In this document: in pieces, positions 56,188 through 64,000 of the stretch
Numbering within the stretch: position 1 is the stretch's first letter
Layout: each line of letters begins with the position of its first letter
Assembly (NCBI RefSeq): GCF_001659605.2
Contig: NC_035172.2
Span: 29,625,342 to 29,689,341, forward strand
Length of the DNA: 64,000 bases
Source: Manihot esculenta
Taxonomy: Eukaryota > Streptophyta > Magnoliopsida > Malpighiales > Euphorbiaceae
Reading direction: 5' to 3'
Notes under the pieces: generated by a model
What the model was told of the DNA's origin: nothing
The model's input: only the letters and a program-made list of their open reading frames with translations
Database searches by the model: none
Made by a program: the position numbers and the translations under genes

Positions 56188-56540
56188 GCTCTCCTGTTAG
56201 CTGCAGATTTGGTAACTGCATGTGAGTTTTCGGCCATTAGAAGTGAATTAGAGATGAAATGAATTTTGGAAAAAAGAATAGAAAATGTTTAGTAAGTCGG
56301 ATTCCCTAAATGATAAAAAAAAATCAGTGGAATCCCGGCAATGGAACCAAATGATATTGCCGAAAATACTTCTTATATGATCTGGCAACCTGCAGAGAAG
56401 GAAAATGAGGTAGCTAGTGTTTAGAGAAATCCACTATGACCCTCAAGTAAGAAGAATACTCAAGTGGGTGAGTGAAATAAGTATTAAAGTATTGATCAGT
56501 GAGTAGTTGAATACGTACATTGAATATGTATTTTAATGGG
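56188..56540. other. Intergenic sequence between Tek2 and element D
   Basis: About 350 bp with no ORF, repeat or RNA gene that I recognise. Confidence 0.5.
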
Positions 56541-57529
56541 TGTCGAAACTACCAAAAATAACCTATTCAAATTCAACAAATATAAAATGTGTATAGGATG
56601 AATATGATTGAATCCACAAGGAATTGGCTAAAAATCTTCAATCAATGACTCGGAGAATGAACAAGAAAGTAAAAAAAAAGGGTTTTGATCAAGATTCAAT
56701 TAAAGTAAGAATCAAGATAATTAAAGAAAGCAATAACTAAGAGAAAATCAAATAAAAGATTTGAGAGAAAATTAATGTAGATAAATTATAGTTAAAGAAT
56801 AGAATTCATTTCAGTTGTGAGAATTGATTATAGAAATAAAAATATCTTTATTCATTTCAATAAATTAGTTCTAGTTATATAAGATGTTTCACATAATCAA
56901 TCTTTCTTTAGGTATAAATTAATTAGAAATCATTCGCTAATTAACCCAACTCAAAAAACAACCCAAAGAACGTCTATAGGATTTAATTTATCAACCGTCT
57001 TAAGAATTAGAGAGACTCAATTCTAACCACCAAACCAAACTGCGTGGTGAGTTTTAAGCTAGATCATGCAATTTCTTGTGGGTTACACTAATTGTTACTT
57101 ATTATTGAATAACTCAAGTAATTACGGACTTCAAGCATCCAATGACGAGATCATGCCGCACTTTCGAGGGTGCAATCGCATGAGATGGAGAAATGTTTTT
57201 CTTTCTTTTTTGAGTCAATCACGCTTTCTATCATGCGATCTACATTGACTGGTTTGGGCAAGGCTTTTGTCCAATATTGATTGGGTCATCCAGCAACTTC
57301 TATTTAGAGCCTTTGGGTAAATTTTGACTCTAGGAGAACAGGATCAGCTAGTAGATTTGCCCAAATCACAGGTCAAAGCTTGTTCAGCAAATTTTCTCGG
57401 GATGCTCATTCAATCAGTCGTTCTTATGCTTTTTTGTAGAAGTACAACAAAAAGCATAAGATTAATTAGGAAATTCTTAGATCAGTGTTAAAGATAGAGT
57501 AGAATGTGTGCTAAAATTGTACCTTATCA
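56541..57529 (-). repeat. Element D 3' LTR
   Basis: 989 bp. On the plus strand TGTCGAAACTACCAAAAATA...CTTATCA. The start resembles the element C LTR (GTTGTCGAAGCCGG...AAAATAACC, GAATCCACAAGGAATTG), so the two families are distant relatives. Followed by AATACCCCCACACC (57530-57543), the inverted polypurine tract. Confidence 0.82.
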
Positions 57530-57543
57530 AATACCCCCACACC

Positions 57544-58640
57544 TAAATATTTGCTTGTCCTCAAGCATAGAATAATTTGGACCATCAGTACCTTCCTTTT
57601 TTGTCCCTACATTCCACTTAATCTACCAACCAAGACTCCAAGATTGAAGTATTATATAGTAACCAGCATTCACTAAGATGATCCTTCCCTAAGTTCCCTT
57701 TGCAAACATGGCTCAAAGGTGCTTTCTTCATAAGAAAGAGAGTTTGTTGTTGTTCATTCAAGCATTTAAATTTTGGGGGCGACTATGTAGCACTTACACA
57801 CCCTACCCTTACCATTGCCAGTGCAGTTTTAACTGGTTTCCAGGGTACTTTCATTTAAAGGACTTGTTCTTGCTTGAAATGTCATCAACCTTTTTATGCG
57901 AAGGTGCATATTTGTAATATACACCCCCAATTACTCGGTTAGTCATAGTTTTCAAGTGGCTACTAGTTCTACTCATAGTCTTGGATCAGCGGAGTAAGTT
58001 TAATTTGTGTCGCACACCTTTTTTTTATTCCTGTCCACGGTTTGGGCAAGTTTCCATAGCAGTTACTAAGCAGGCCGCCCCTATCACACAGTTATAAGGT
58101 TTTCTCATCTCAATTATAATTTAAGACAACAATCTAAACCACTGTGAGCAAAAAGATATTTCAAAAGAAGCTCCCCTAGTGAATGCAAACCCACTATAAG
58201 TGATTCAATCAAGGTTTCAAGGGTAAGCAAACAAATGGGGTCACAAGAATGGTGTTGATGATCTCATAGTCATGCTTTGGTGTGTGTGTGAAAAGCAAAG
58301 CAAAAAGTGTAAAAAGCAGTAATAGTGCAAAGAATGTACAATGTGTGCTAGTATTATGATCCTAATGCCCTCACCCCTACACCTAGCCTAAACATTACCC
58401 TTAATAAAGAGATATAGTGAGCAAGAGAGTAACTCCCCTAGGCATGTTGATTTAGGCAAGCCTGTGGTGTAATCTCAGGGTTGTTATCCTAGTCCAGGGA
58501 AAAAATAATTAATCAAAAGTTAAAGCATGCCCTCCATGTGTTGCATACTTTCGTCTATCCTGTCTAATCTGGTAGCAAAATGGGATTCGGGGTGCAGTTC
58601 ATCAGGGTCTACTGCAGGGGCTTCAGCATTGTCTATTGCA
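57544..58640. other. Element D untranslated 3' region
   Basis: No supported ORF. It starts with TTTGCTTGTCCTCAAGCATA, the same element-end context as in element C at 3472. 58330-58420 and 58500-58570 are stop-rich on both strands. Confidence 0.55.
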
Positions 58641-59460
58641 GGTGGAGGAGAGGCTAGGCGATCCTAGTGAAACACACGCTCGTGGCATGGTACAATTGGA
58701 CCTGCAGGAGTCAAAGAATAAATGCCACCAACCTACCCTGCAAAGCAATCCCATGTCATCTAAGACACATAAATCCAAAGGGGTTGGTTCACTAGCTTGA
58801 TGAAGGTCAGTATGTTATGGGTCAAAAAGATGCAAATTGATAGCCAAAAGACTAATCACGAAGCCAAGGATGAGGGGACAACGAAAGGATAGGATATTAG
58901 AGAATTGAGCTGCAACCTAAAAGCCAAAATTGAGCTTGCGCTCAGACACCATGTACCACAAGAAAAATAGCTCTATTTTGATGAGAATATTGGACGCATC
59001 CTTGCGACCAGAAAATGAGTAGGCTAAGAACCTGTGCAAATATTTGAGGCAGGAGTTTCACAAAAATAAATCTTTGGACTTGTTTGGGCAATATACATTA
59101 GGGGAATGGTTATAGAAATCAACATACACAGAGGTTACGTTGAAGTCGGGAGGGAAGTCACAAGTGGGAACTTAGGGGTGAAAACCTAATGCACAGTTAA
59201 ATTTAGCTATTTGCATATGAAAATGTTGACCTAACAGCCTAAAACTGACTATATCTGGCATGTTGAAGGTGAGCATGGAAGTTTTGTGAAAGAAAAATGT
59301 GCAATAAAATTCATGGATAAGCTCAATGAAAGCAAACAACCGTAAGTGAAAGAATATGTCCAACCCAATGCCACTGATCAAAGCAGAGAATTCATCCCTA
59401 ATTCGTAATGCATTCAGAGTATCAAGATGAAAGGACTTCCCTGCCATGTAGGGAGGGAGG
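58640..59460 (-). pseudogene. Element D Athila-type ORF downstream of pol
   Basis: Best frame 59447-59172 (91 codons) continues with stops to about 58700. Text such as DEFSALISGIGLDIFFHLRL, LIHEFYCTFFFHKTS and DIVSFRLLGQHFHMQ fits the plant-transposon protein found in Athila-like elements (helical, after an N-terminal 'TLNxLxxxxE' block, with GxISFRLLG). It lies between integrase and the 3' LTR, the position of the so-called env-like ORF in Athila. I see no signal peptide or clear membrane anchor. Function unknown. Confidence 0.5.
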
Positions 59461-59999
59461 AGATAGCATCGTACCAGGTGCGCTCAATATGCTTATCAAA
59501 GACTAGGGCACATAAGGAGTCGCTAAGAGGCAGAGATGTGGGCAAATCCATGGCAAAGTCAGAAGTGGTAGGACTGCCAGAGGATGTAGAAGAGCTGGTT
59601 GTTGAAAAGCTGTCGTGCGCCTAAGTACGATGTTAGGTGTTAAGGCGCTAAGGAGAAGGTATGGCAACAAGAAGCTTTTTCCTTGCAATGAGAAAGGGAA
59701 GAGAAGGACTTCGAGGATGTCTTATCATTGCTGGTGCTGGGTACAATAGTTGGTGACCTAGGCGGGACATGCAGACGGTGCTGATAGGTAAGTGTGAAGG
59801 GAAATCATGGTATAGGGGTTGGTGATGATGGGACAGATGGCGACTGGGTACTAGTGGTTGTGTCCTCGATTAGCAGTGGGTTGTTGATTGGCTCGCTGTC
59901 GCTGTCACTGTACACTCATATTAGTCTTGGGAGGCCGAAATGGCACCAAAGGCCCAGTCCGATGGTGGCTACCATCTTTTGTCAGACCACGCTGTTGTT

Positions 60000-61170
60000 A
60001 GCGATGGTGGGGCCTGCGATGAGAAAATAAATAAGAGAAAAGAAAAGGACTGAAAGTGAAAGTAAAATCCTTCATAAAACGGTTTCAACTGATGTACATT
60101 AACTTTGAAAATTTTTCAGTGTCCAGACTTCGAATTTCTATAGCACCATGGGAGAAAACATTGGTAAAAACGAGGGGACCTATCCAGCGGGACCTTAATT
60201 TTCCTAGAAATAATTTTAATCGTGAGTCAAAGAGTAAAACTTTGTGGCCAATAGTGAACTATTTCCTAGAGATCAAGCTGTCATGCAAAGCTTTGGTTTT
60301 TGCTTTTTTGATTCTAGAATTCTTATATGCTTCACGTTGCAATTCCTCTAATTCTTGAAGTTGTAACCTTCTACGTGCACCTGTTTCATTCATGTGGAAA
60401 TTGCAGTGTTTAACAGCCCAGTAAGCTTTATGTTCTAACTCAATAGGAAGATGGTAGCTTTGCCATCAGCTAGACGATACGGGGACATCCCCATAGGTGT
60501 CTTTGTAGACTGTCCAGTATGCCCACAAAGCATCGTCCAGCACAAACTCCAGTCTTTCCTGTTCAGGTTGACTATTTTTTCTAAGATGGCTTTGATTTCT
60601 CTGTTTGAGACTTCAATTTACCCATTTGTTTAGGGATGATAGGCAATCAAAGTTTTGTGAAGGATATGACATTGCTTAAAGAGTGTTTCTACCACCTTAT
60701 TGCAGAAATGCATCCCTCAGTCACTGATGATGGCTTTAGACACTCCACACTTGGAGAAAATGTGAGTATTGACAAAATTAACCACAACTTTAGCATTGTC
60801 AGTTCTGGTGGCCTTAGCTTCCACCCATTTGAACACATAATCCACATCAAATATAATGTATATAAAAAAGAAGGTAGAAAAGGCCCTATGAAATCTATTC
60901 CCAATACATCAAAGATCTCACAAACAAGAATAGGTGGTTGAGGCATCTGGTTTCTTTTACCTAGATTCCCTACCTTTTGATAGTTAAGACATGACTTACA
61001 AAAAAGATATGCATCACGAAAAATAGTCAGCCACAACAAACCACATTCAAGGGTTTTGTGGGTCGTCCTTCGAAGGCCAAAATATCCTCTGCATGCATAA
61101 GAATGGCAACAAGTCATGACTGAGGTTATCTCATGATTTGAAATGCATCTTTTGATTACCTGGTCAGAAC
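60000..61170 (-). pseudogene. Element D integrase (broken)
   Basis: 61117-60940 gives the zinc-binding end (CGLLWLTIFRDAYLFCKSCL, then VGNLGKRNQMPQPPILVCEI) and the start of the core, FDVLGIDFIGPF, whose D is the first catalytic residue. The rest of the core is scattered over frames. About 60780-60700 in another frame gives an AIISDGG-type stretch (the second D region), and 60670-60620 gives the YHPQTNGQ region. Further stops follow down to about 60400. Similarity to the Athila integrase type (NLGKRNQMP) is good, but the gene is clearly dead. Confidence 0.7.
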
Positions 61171-61425
61171 AATGTTTTCATAAATATGGCTCATCCCAAA
61201 TATGGTACTTGGAATCACTTTTCACTTTGTCCTTCTCATGTTGGGATAACTCTTTGGGCAGCTCTCCGGCCGTCAAGTAGTTCACGACATCAGCATATCA
61301 TGGAGAAATTCCTTAATAGTGAGTAGATGTTTGTTTGGAAATTTGTCATTGATTGGCCTAAATTCTTTTGGCGAAAGGATGCGGCTTAGATGGTCGGCTA
61401 CCATATTTTCACTCCCCTTTTTGTC

Positions 61426-62223
61426 CTAAAGTTCTAGATCTAACTCTTGTAAAAGCAAAATCCAACAAATGGGTGTTAGTTTTGCTTCCTTCTTCTTTAT
61501 CAAGTACTTTAATACTGCATGGTCAGAATAGACAATCACTTTAGTCCCAAAAAAATAAGATTGAAATTTTTCTAGAGCAAATACTACAGTAAGAAGTTCT
61601 TTTTCTGTTGTGGAGTAATTGCATTGTGCATTGTCCAAGCTGCAAGAGGCATAGTATATGGCATGAGGATCTTTTCCAACCCTTTGCCCCAAAACAGCTC
61701 CAACTGCATAGTTGCTAGCATCACACATGATTTTGAAGGGAAAATCCCAGTTTGGAGCTTGGATTATAAGGGCTGTCATAAGCATTTTCTTGATTGTGTC
61801 AAAGGCTAGTTTGTACGTCTCATCGAATTCAAAGTCTACATCCTTCTGGAGAAATCTACATAGAGGCTGTGTAATTTTAGAAAAATCTTTAATAAATCTT
61901 CTATAGAACTCTGTATGACCAATAAAAGAACAAATTTTCCGCACACTAGTGTAGTAAGGCAAAGTCTTTATTTTGTCGACCTTAGCTTTGTTAACCTCTA
62001 TTCCTTTGGACGATATGATATTTCCTAAAATCAAATCTCGATCAAACATGAAATGACATTTCTCATAATTAAGTACCAAGTTTAATTCTAGGCATCATTC
62101 AAGTATCTTTTCTAAGTTAACTAGACATGTGTCAAAAGAATTATCGTACACAGTAAGTCATCCACAAAAACCTCAATGATGTTTTGTACATAGTCTAAGA
62201 AAATGCTCATCATGCACCTTTGA
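61426..62223 (-). pseudogene. Element D RT (thumb) / RNase H fragment
   Basis: 217 codons (62079-61426): [32 protein letters not shown] and RNase H with [40 protein letters not shown] and [18 protein letters not shown]. Upstream, to 62223, an in-frame stop and a frameshift separate it from the RT catalytic box (EVFVDDLL) and MMSIFLDYVQN. The protein is close to the element C equivalent (4530-5342). The N-terminal half of RT is cut off at 62223. Confidence 0.85.
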
Positions 62224-63129
62224 TGATATGGATCCAATAGGACAGATTTGCAACAATGATATGAAATAACCTTATATCATTAAAATGGGACTAAAAGGAG
62301 TTCAAAATCATATTTATATGAACCAAATCTACTTAGAGTGTGCTTCGATTCATATGGGGCAGATTTAGTGCAACACTTGTAACTATGGGCTTAAAAAGCA
62401 TAATCAAGCCTATGGACTAAAGCTACATGAAGAAAAGCCTAAAGTGAAGATCAAGGAAGGCTATTGTGAAAATTCAAGTCCATTGGGTCTAATTATAAGG
62501 TGTACAAGTCCATCAAATTAAGTGAGCATAATTGAAGAAACATATGCAATGCATATGCAACTTAAGGAGTATGTGCAAGGCACGTGCAAACCTCATGGGT
62601 AGCCTTGGGGGACGTATTATACATGTTATTTAGGTCTTAATGATGTATTTTGGTTAAACTTATACTATCTTATTTGCTTTAATATTGCTACTTTAGTTGT
62701 TTGGACCTAATTTTTGGGTCTTAATGTGTTGCCCCCTTACTATGGGCTTTTAATTTTGGCAAACCTTGTTTGGTATTTTAGGATTTAGTTTATCCTTAGT
62801 CTTTTAGGGTTATATTTAGTTTTCTCTATATAAACTCTAGCCGTTCTTTGCATGGGAGATAACTTTTTAATCAAAATTCAGAATTATTCATGCTATTTAC
62901 TTACCTTTGTTTTGTGAAAGTGTAAGATTGCATTCTTCCAATTGTATCAAGAATTAAGGTAAACTTATCAATTCAATTATAGCGTTTATCTTATTTCTCT
63001 AATCATTAATTATTGGTGTTCTTGTTTTCATTTGCATTCGGTGCCATAGAGGGGAGTTTATTATTAATTCTTTGAGTTATTCCATCTTGTCGTAGAGTTC
63101 TTGTACTTGATCCCTAAGGTTCCGCGTCA
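62224..63129 (+). repeat. Element E 5' LTR
   Basis: About 906 bp, TGATATGGATCC...GGTTCCGCGTCA, immediately followed by ATTGGTATCAGAGCT (63130-63144), a tRNA-Met primer site. A TATA box (TATATAAA, 62827-62834) precedes CTCTAGCCGTTC. It interrupts the RT of element D. TTTGA (62219-62223) would be the left TSD copy. No coding region of E is seen before 63879, so Copia or Ty3 cannot be decided. Confidence 0.75.
62827..62834 (+). promoter_or_regulatory. TATA box of the element E LTR
   Basis: TATATAAA within TTCTCTATATAAACTCTAGCC, about 300 bp before the LTR end, a normal promoter position. Confidence 0.55.
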
Positions 63130-63147
63130 ATTGGTATCAGAGCTAAA
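63130..63147 (+). other. Element E primer binding site (tRNA-Met)
   Basis: ATTGGTATCAGAGCTAAA directly after the LTR. 63148-63353 is leader sequence without an ORF. Confidence 0.8.
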
Positions 63148-63353
63148 GATTAAGATAAATTTTAATTTATCTTAGTTAAGGATTTTAAATTTGAGTTTTC
63201 TTGCATTATTGATTTATGGAGTTTCGGTCTTGTGCTAATTTAATTTGTTTAGAGTCTAAACTTGTTTGAACACTTGTTGATTTAATTTTGGTTGTTAAAT
63301 TAGTTAAGTTTTATTCTTAGTCAATTCGGTAAAAAAAAAAAGCCTGAATATTA

Positions 63354-63553
63354 ACCCGTCGTTTGGCATGAATAATTTTGCAAGAAATGAATTCAAATAA
63401 ATTCTTCCAAAATCATTCCCGATTCTTCTCTATACATAAAAGAAAATTTTTCAACTTAAAAAATTTAAATTCTTTTATTCTAAATAAAAATTTTGCAAGA
63501 AAAGAATTTAATTAAATTGAATTTAACAAAATTCTTGATTCTAAACAGAGGGT
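63354..63553. mobile_element. MITE-like inverted repeat in the element E leader
   Basis: 200 bp. The left end ACCCGTCGTTTGGCATGAAT and the inverted right end ACCCTCTGTTTAGAATCAAG are similar, and both continue into AATTTTGxxAxAAATxxAATT. No coding capacity. I find no convincing TSD (TTA versus AAA), so the borders are provisional. Confidence 0.4.
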
Positions 63554-63660
63554 AAAAGAAGAAGAAAAAAGAGAATAAAAAAGATAAAAAAAAAACAAGA
63601 GAGAGAGAGAGAAAATCGAAAAGAGAAAGAAAGGAAGAAGAAGAAAGATGAAAGAGAATC
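63554..63660 (+). repeat. Purine-rich low-complexity tract
   Basis: A/G-only runs with GAGAGAGAGAGA and AAGAAGAAG. The minus-strand open frame across it is a simple Phe/Ser/Leu translation. 63661-63878 has no gene. Confidence 0.7.
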
Positions 63661-63878
63661 CTTGATGCATTTTAGAGGAATCTTTCTCCTTGTTGAATTT
63701 GTTTTCCTTGTCCTATTTGAATTAAAACTTGAGGTTTCTTGTGCCAAAAATATTATTTCCTTTGCCCTAAATTTTTATATTCTATTGTTGTAGGGGTTGT
63801 TTGGATTGACTCTCCCTTGTTCTAATTAATTTGATGTCATTTTTTATCACCCCAATACTTGTGCGTATTTAGAATTTC

Positions 63879-64000
63879 TGTAATACCCGGCTAGACTCCG
63901 GTATCGGAATTCCTACCGTCCGGTGGAATCTCGGATGTCGGAAACCTCTAGAAGGGTAAAATCATGTTTTCATAAAATGTTTTAACGTATTTTATGGTTT
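63879..64000 (+). mobile_element. Start of another Tekay-type LTR (runs off the right edge)
   Basis: TGTAATACCCGGCTAGACTC and the following 100 bases match the Tek1 LTR starts at 29108 and 36694 almost base for base. ATTTC (63874-63878) would be its left TSD copy. It is inserted in the leader of element E. Confidence 0.93.

Larger units (their letters stand above)
56541..62223 (-). mobile_element. Element D: truncated Athila-like retrotransposon
   Basis: 3' LTR 56541-57529, polypurine tract, Athila-type ORF, integrase and RT/RNase H in the right order on the minus strand. RT is cut at 62223 by the LTR of element E. Gag, protease and the 5' LTR are not in the window. All coding regions carry stops and frameshifts. 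Confidence 0.85.

Noticed and set aside
60056..60941. Plus-strand ORFs opposite element D integrase
   Set aside because: Antisense shadows of the broken integrase on the minus strand.

Overview
This is plant nuclear DNA, almost certainly from a eudicot. It has one spliced host gene, AT-rich intergenic DNA, and several plant-specific LTR-retrotransposon lineages (chromovirus/Tekay-like, Athila-like, a small TRIM, and Tat-like fragments). A Euphorbiaceae source such as cassava or rubber is my guess from general familiarity and is not proven here. About four fifths of the window is transposable-element DNA. Most element borders below come from TG...CA ends plus matching target-site duplications (TSDs) read directly from the sequence.

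Layout. 1-1158 is the end of a Tekay-type LTR that enters from outside. 1159-23480 is a nested stack. The deepest layer is a degenerate locus with a ~58-68 bp tandem repeat (1159-1427 and 18373-19140) and a minus-strand gag-like pseudogene (19520-23480). A Ty3 element, here called B (1428-18372, +), is inserted in the tandem repeat. B itself carries a full-length Athila-like element C (1723-10708, -, TSD CATGA), a minus-strand solo LTR (11564-13050, TSD CCCTC) and a Tekay-type solo LTR (15199-17378, TSD GATTG). Another Tekay-type solo LTR (21187-23197, TSD ACTAT) splits the gag-like pseudogene. 23629-25974 is a TRIM-like mini-element split by a solo LTR of the C family. 25975-29107 is AT-rich and holds a Tat-like LTR fragment and a Mutator-type MITE candidate.

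29108-39018 is Tek1, a full-length chromovirus (TSD AAGAA) whose single gag-pol frame is broken only by two CAG-to-TAG codons. 39024-46218 is the gene-bearing island: a three-exon RER1 gene (41223-43632, +) with a dead copy of its last exon in intron 2, followed by duplicated downstream sequence. 46224-56182 is Tek2 (-, TSD TAATA), a close relative of Tek1 with four lesions in pol. 56541-62223 is Athila-like element D (-): 3' LTR, an Athila-type ORF, broken integrase and RT/RNase H. It is cut by the 5' LTR of element E (62224 onward, +). E's leader contains a MITE-like inverted repeat, and at 63879 another Tekay-type LTR begins and runs off the window.

The only host gene I can support is RER1. 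Everything else is element coding sequence in various states of decay. The least expected pattern is a GC-rich near-palindrome, TTCGGC-N-GCCGAA. It forms clusters in every Tekay-type LTR here and also sits in the gag-pol frame of the unrelated Athila-like element C.
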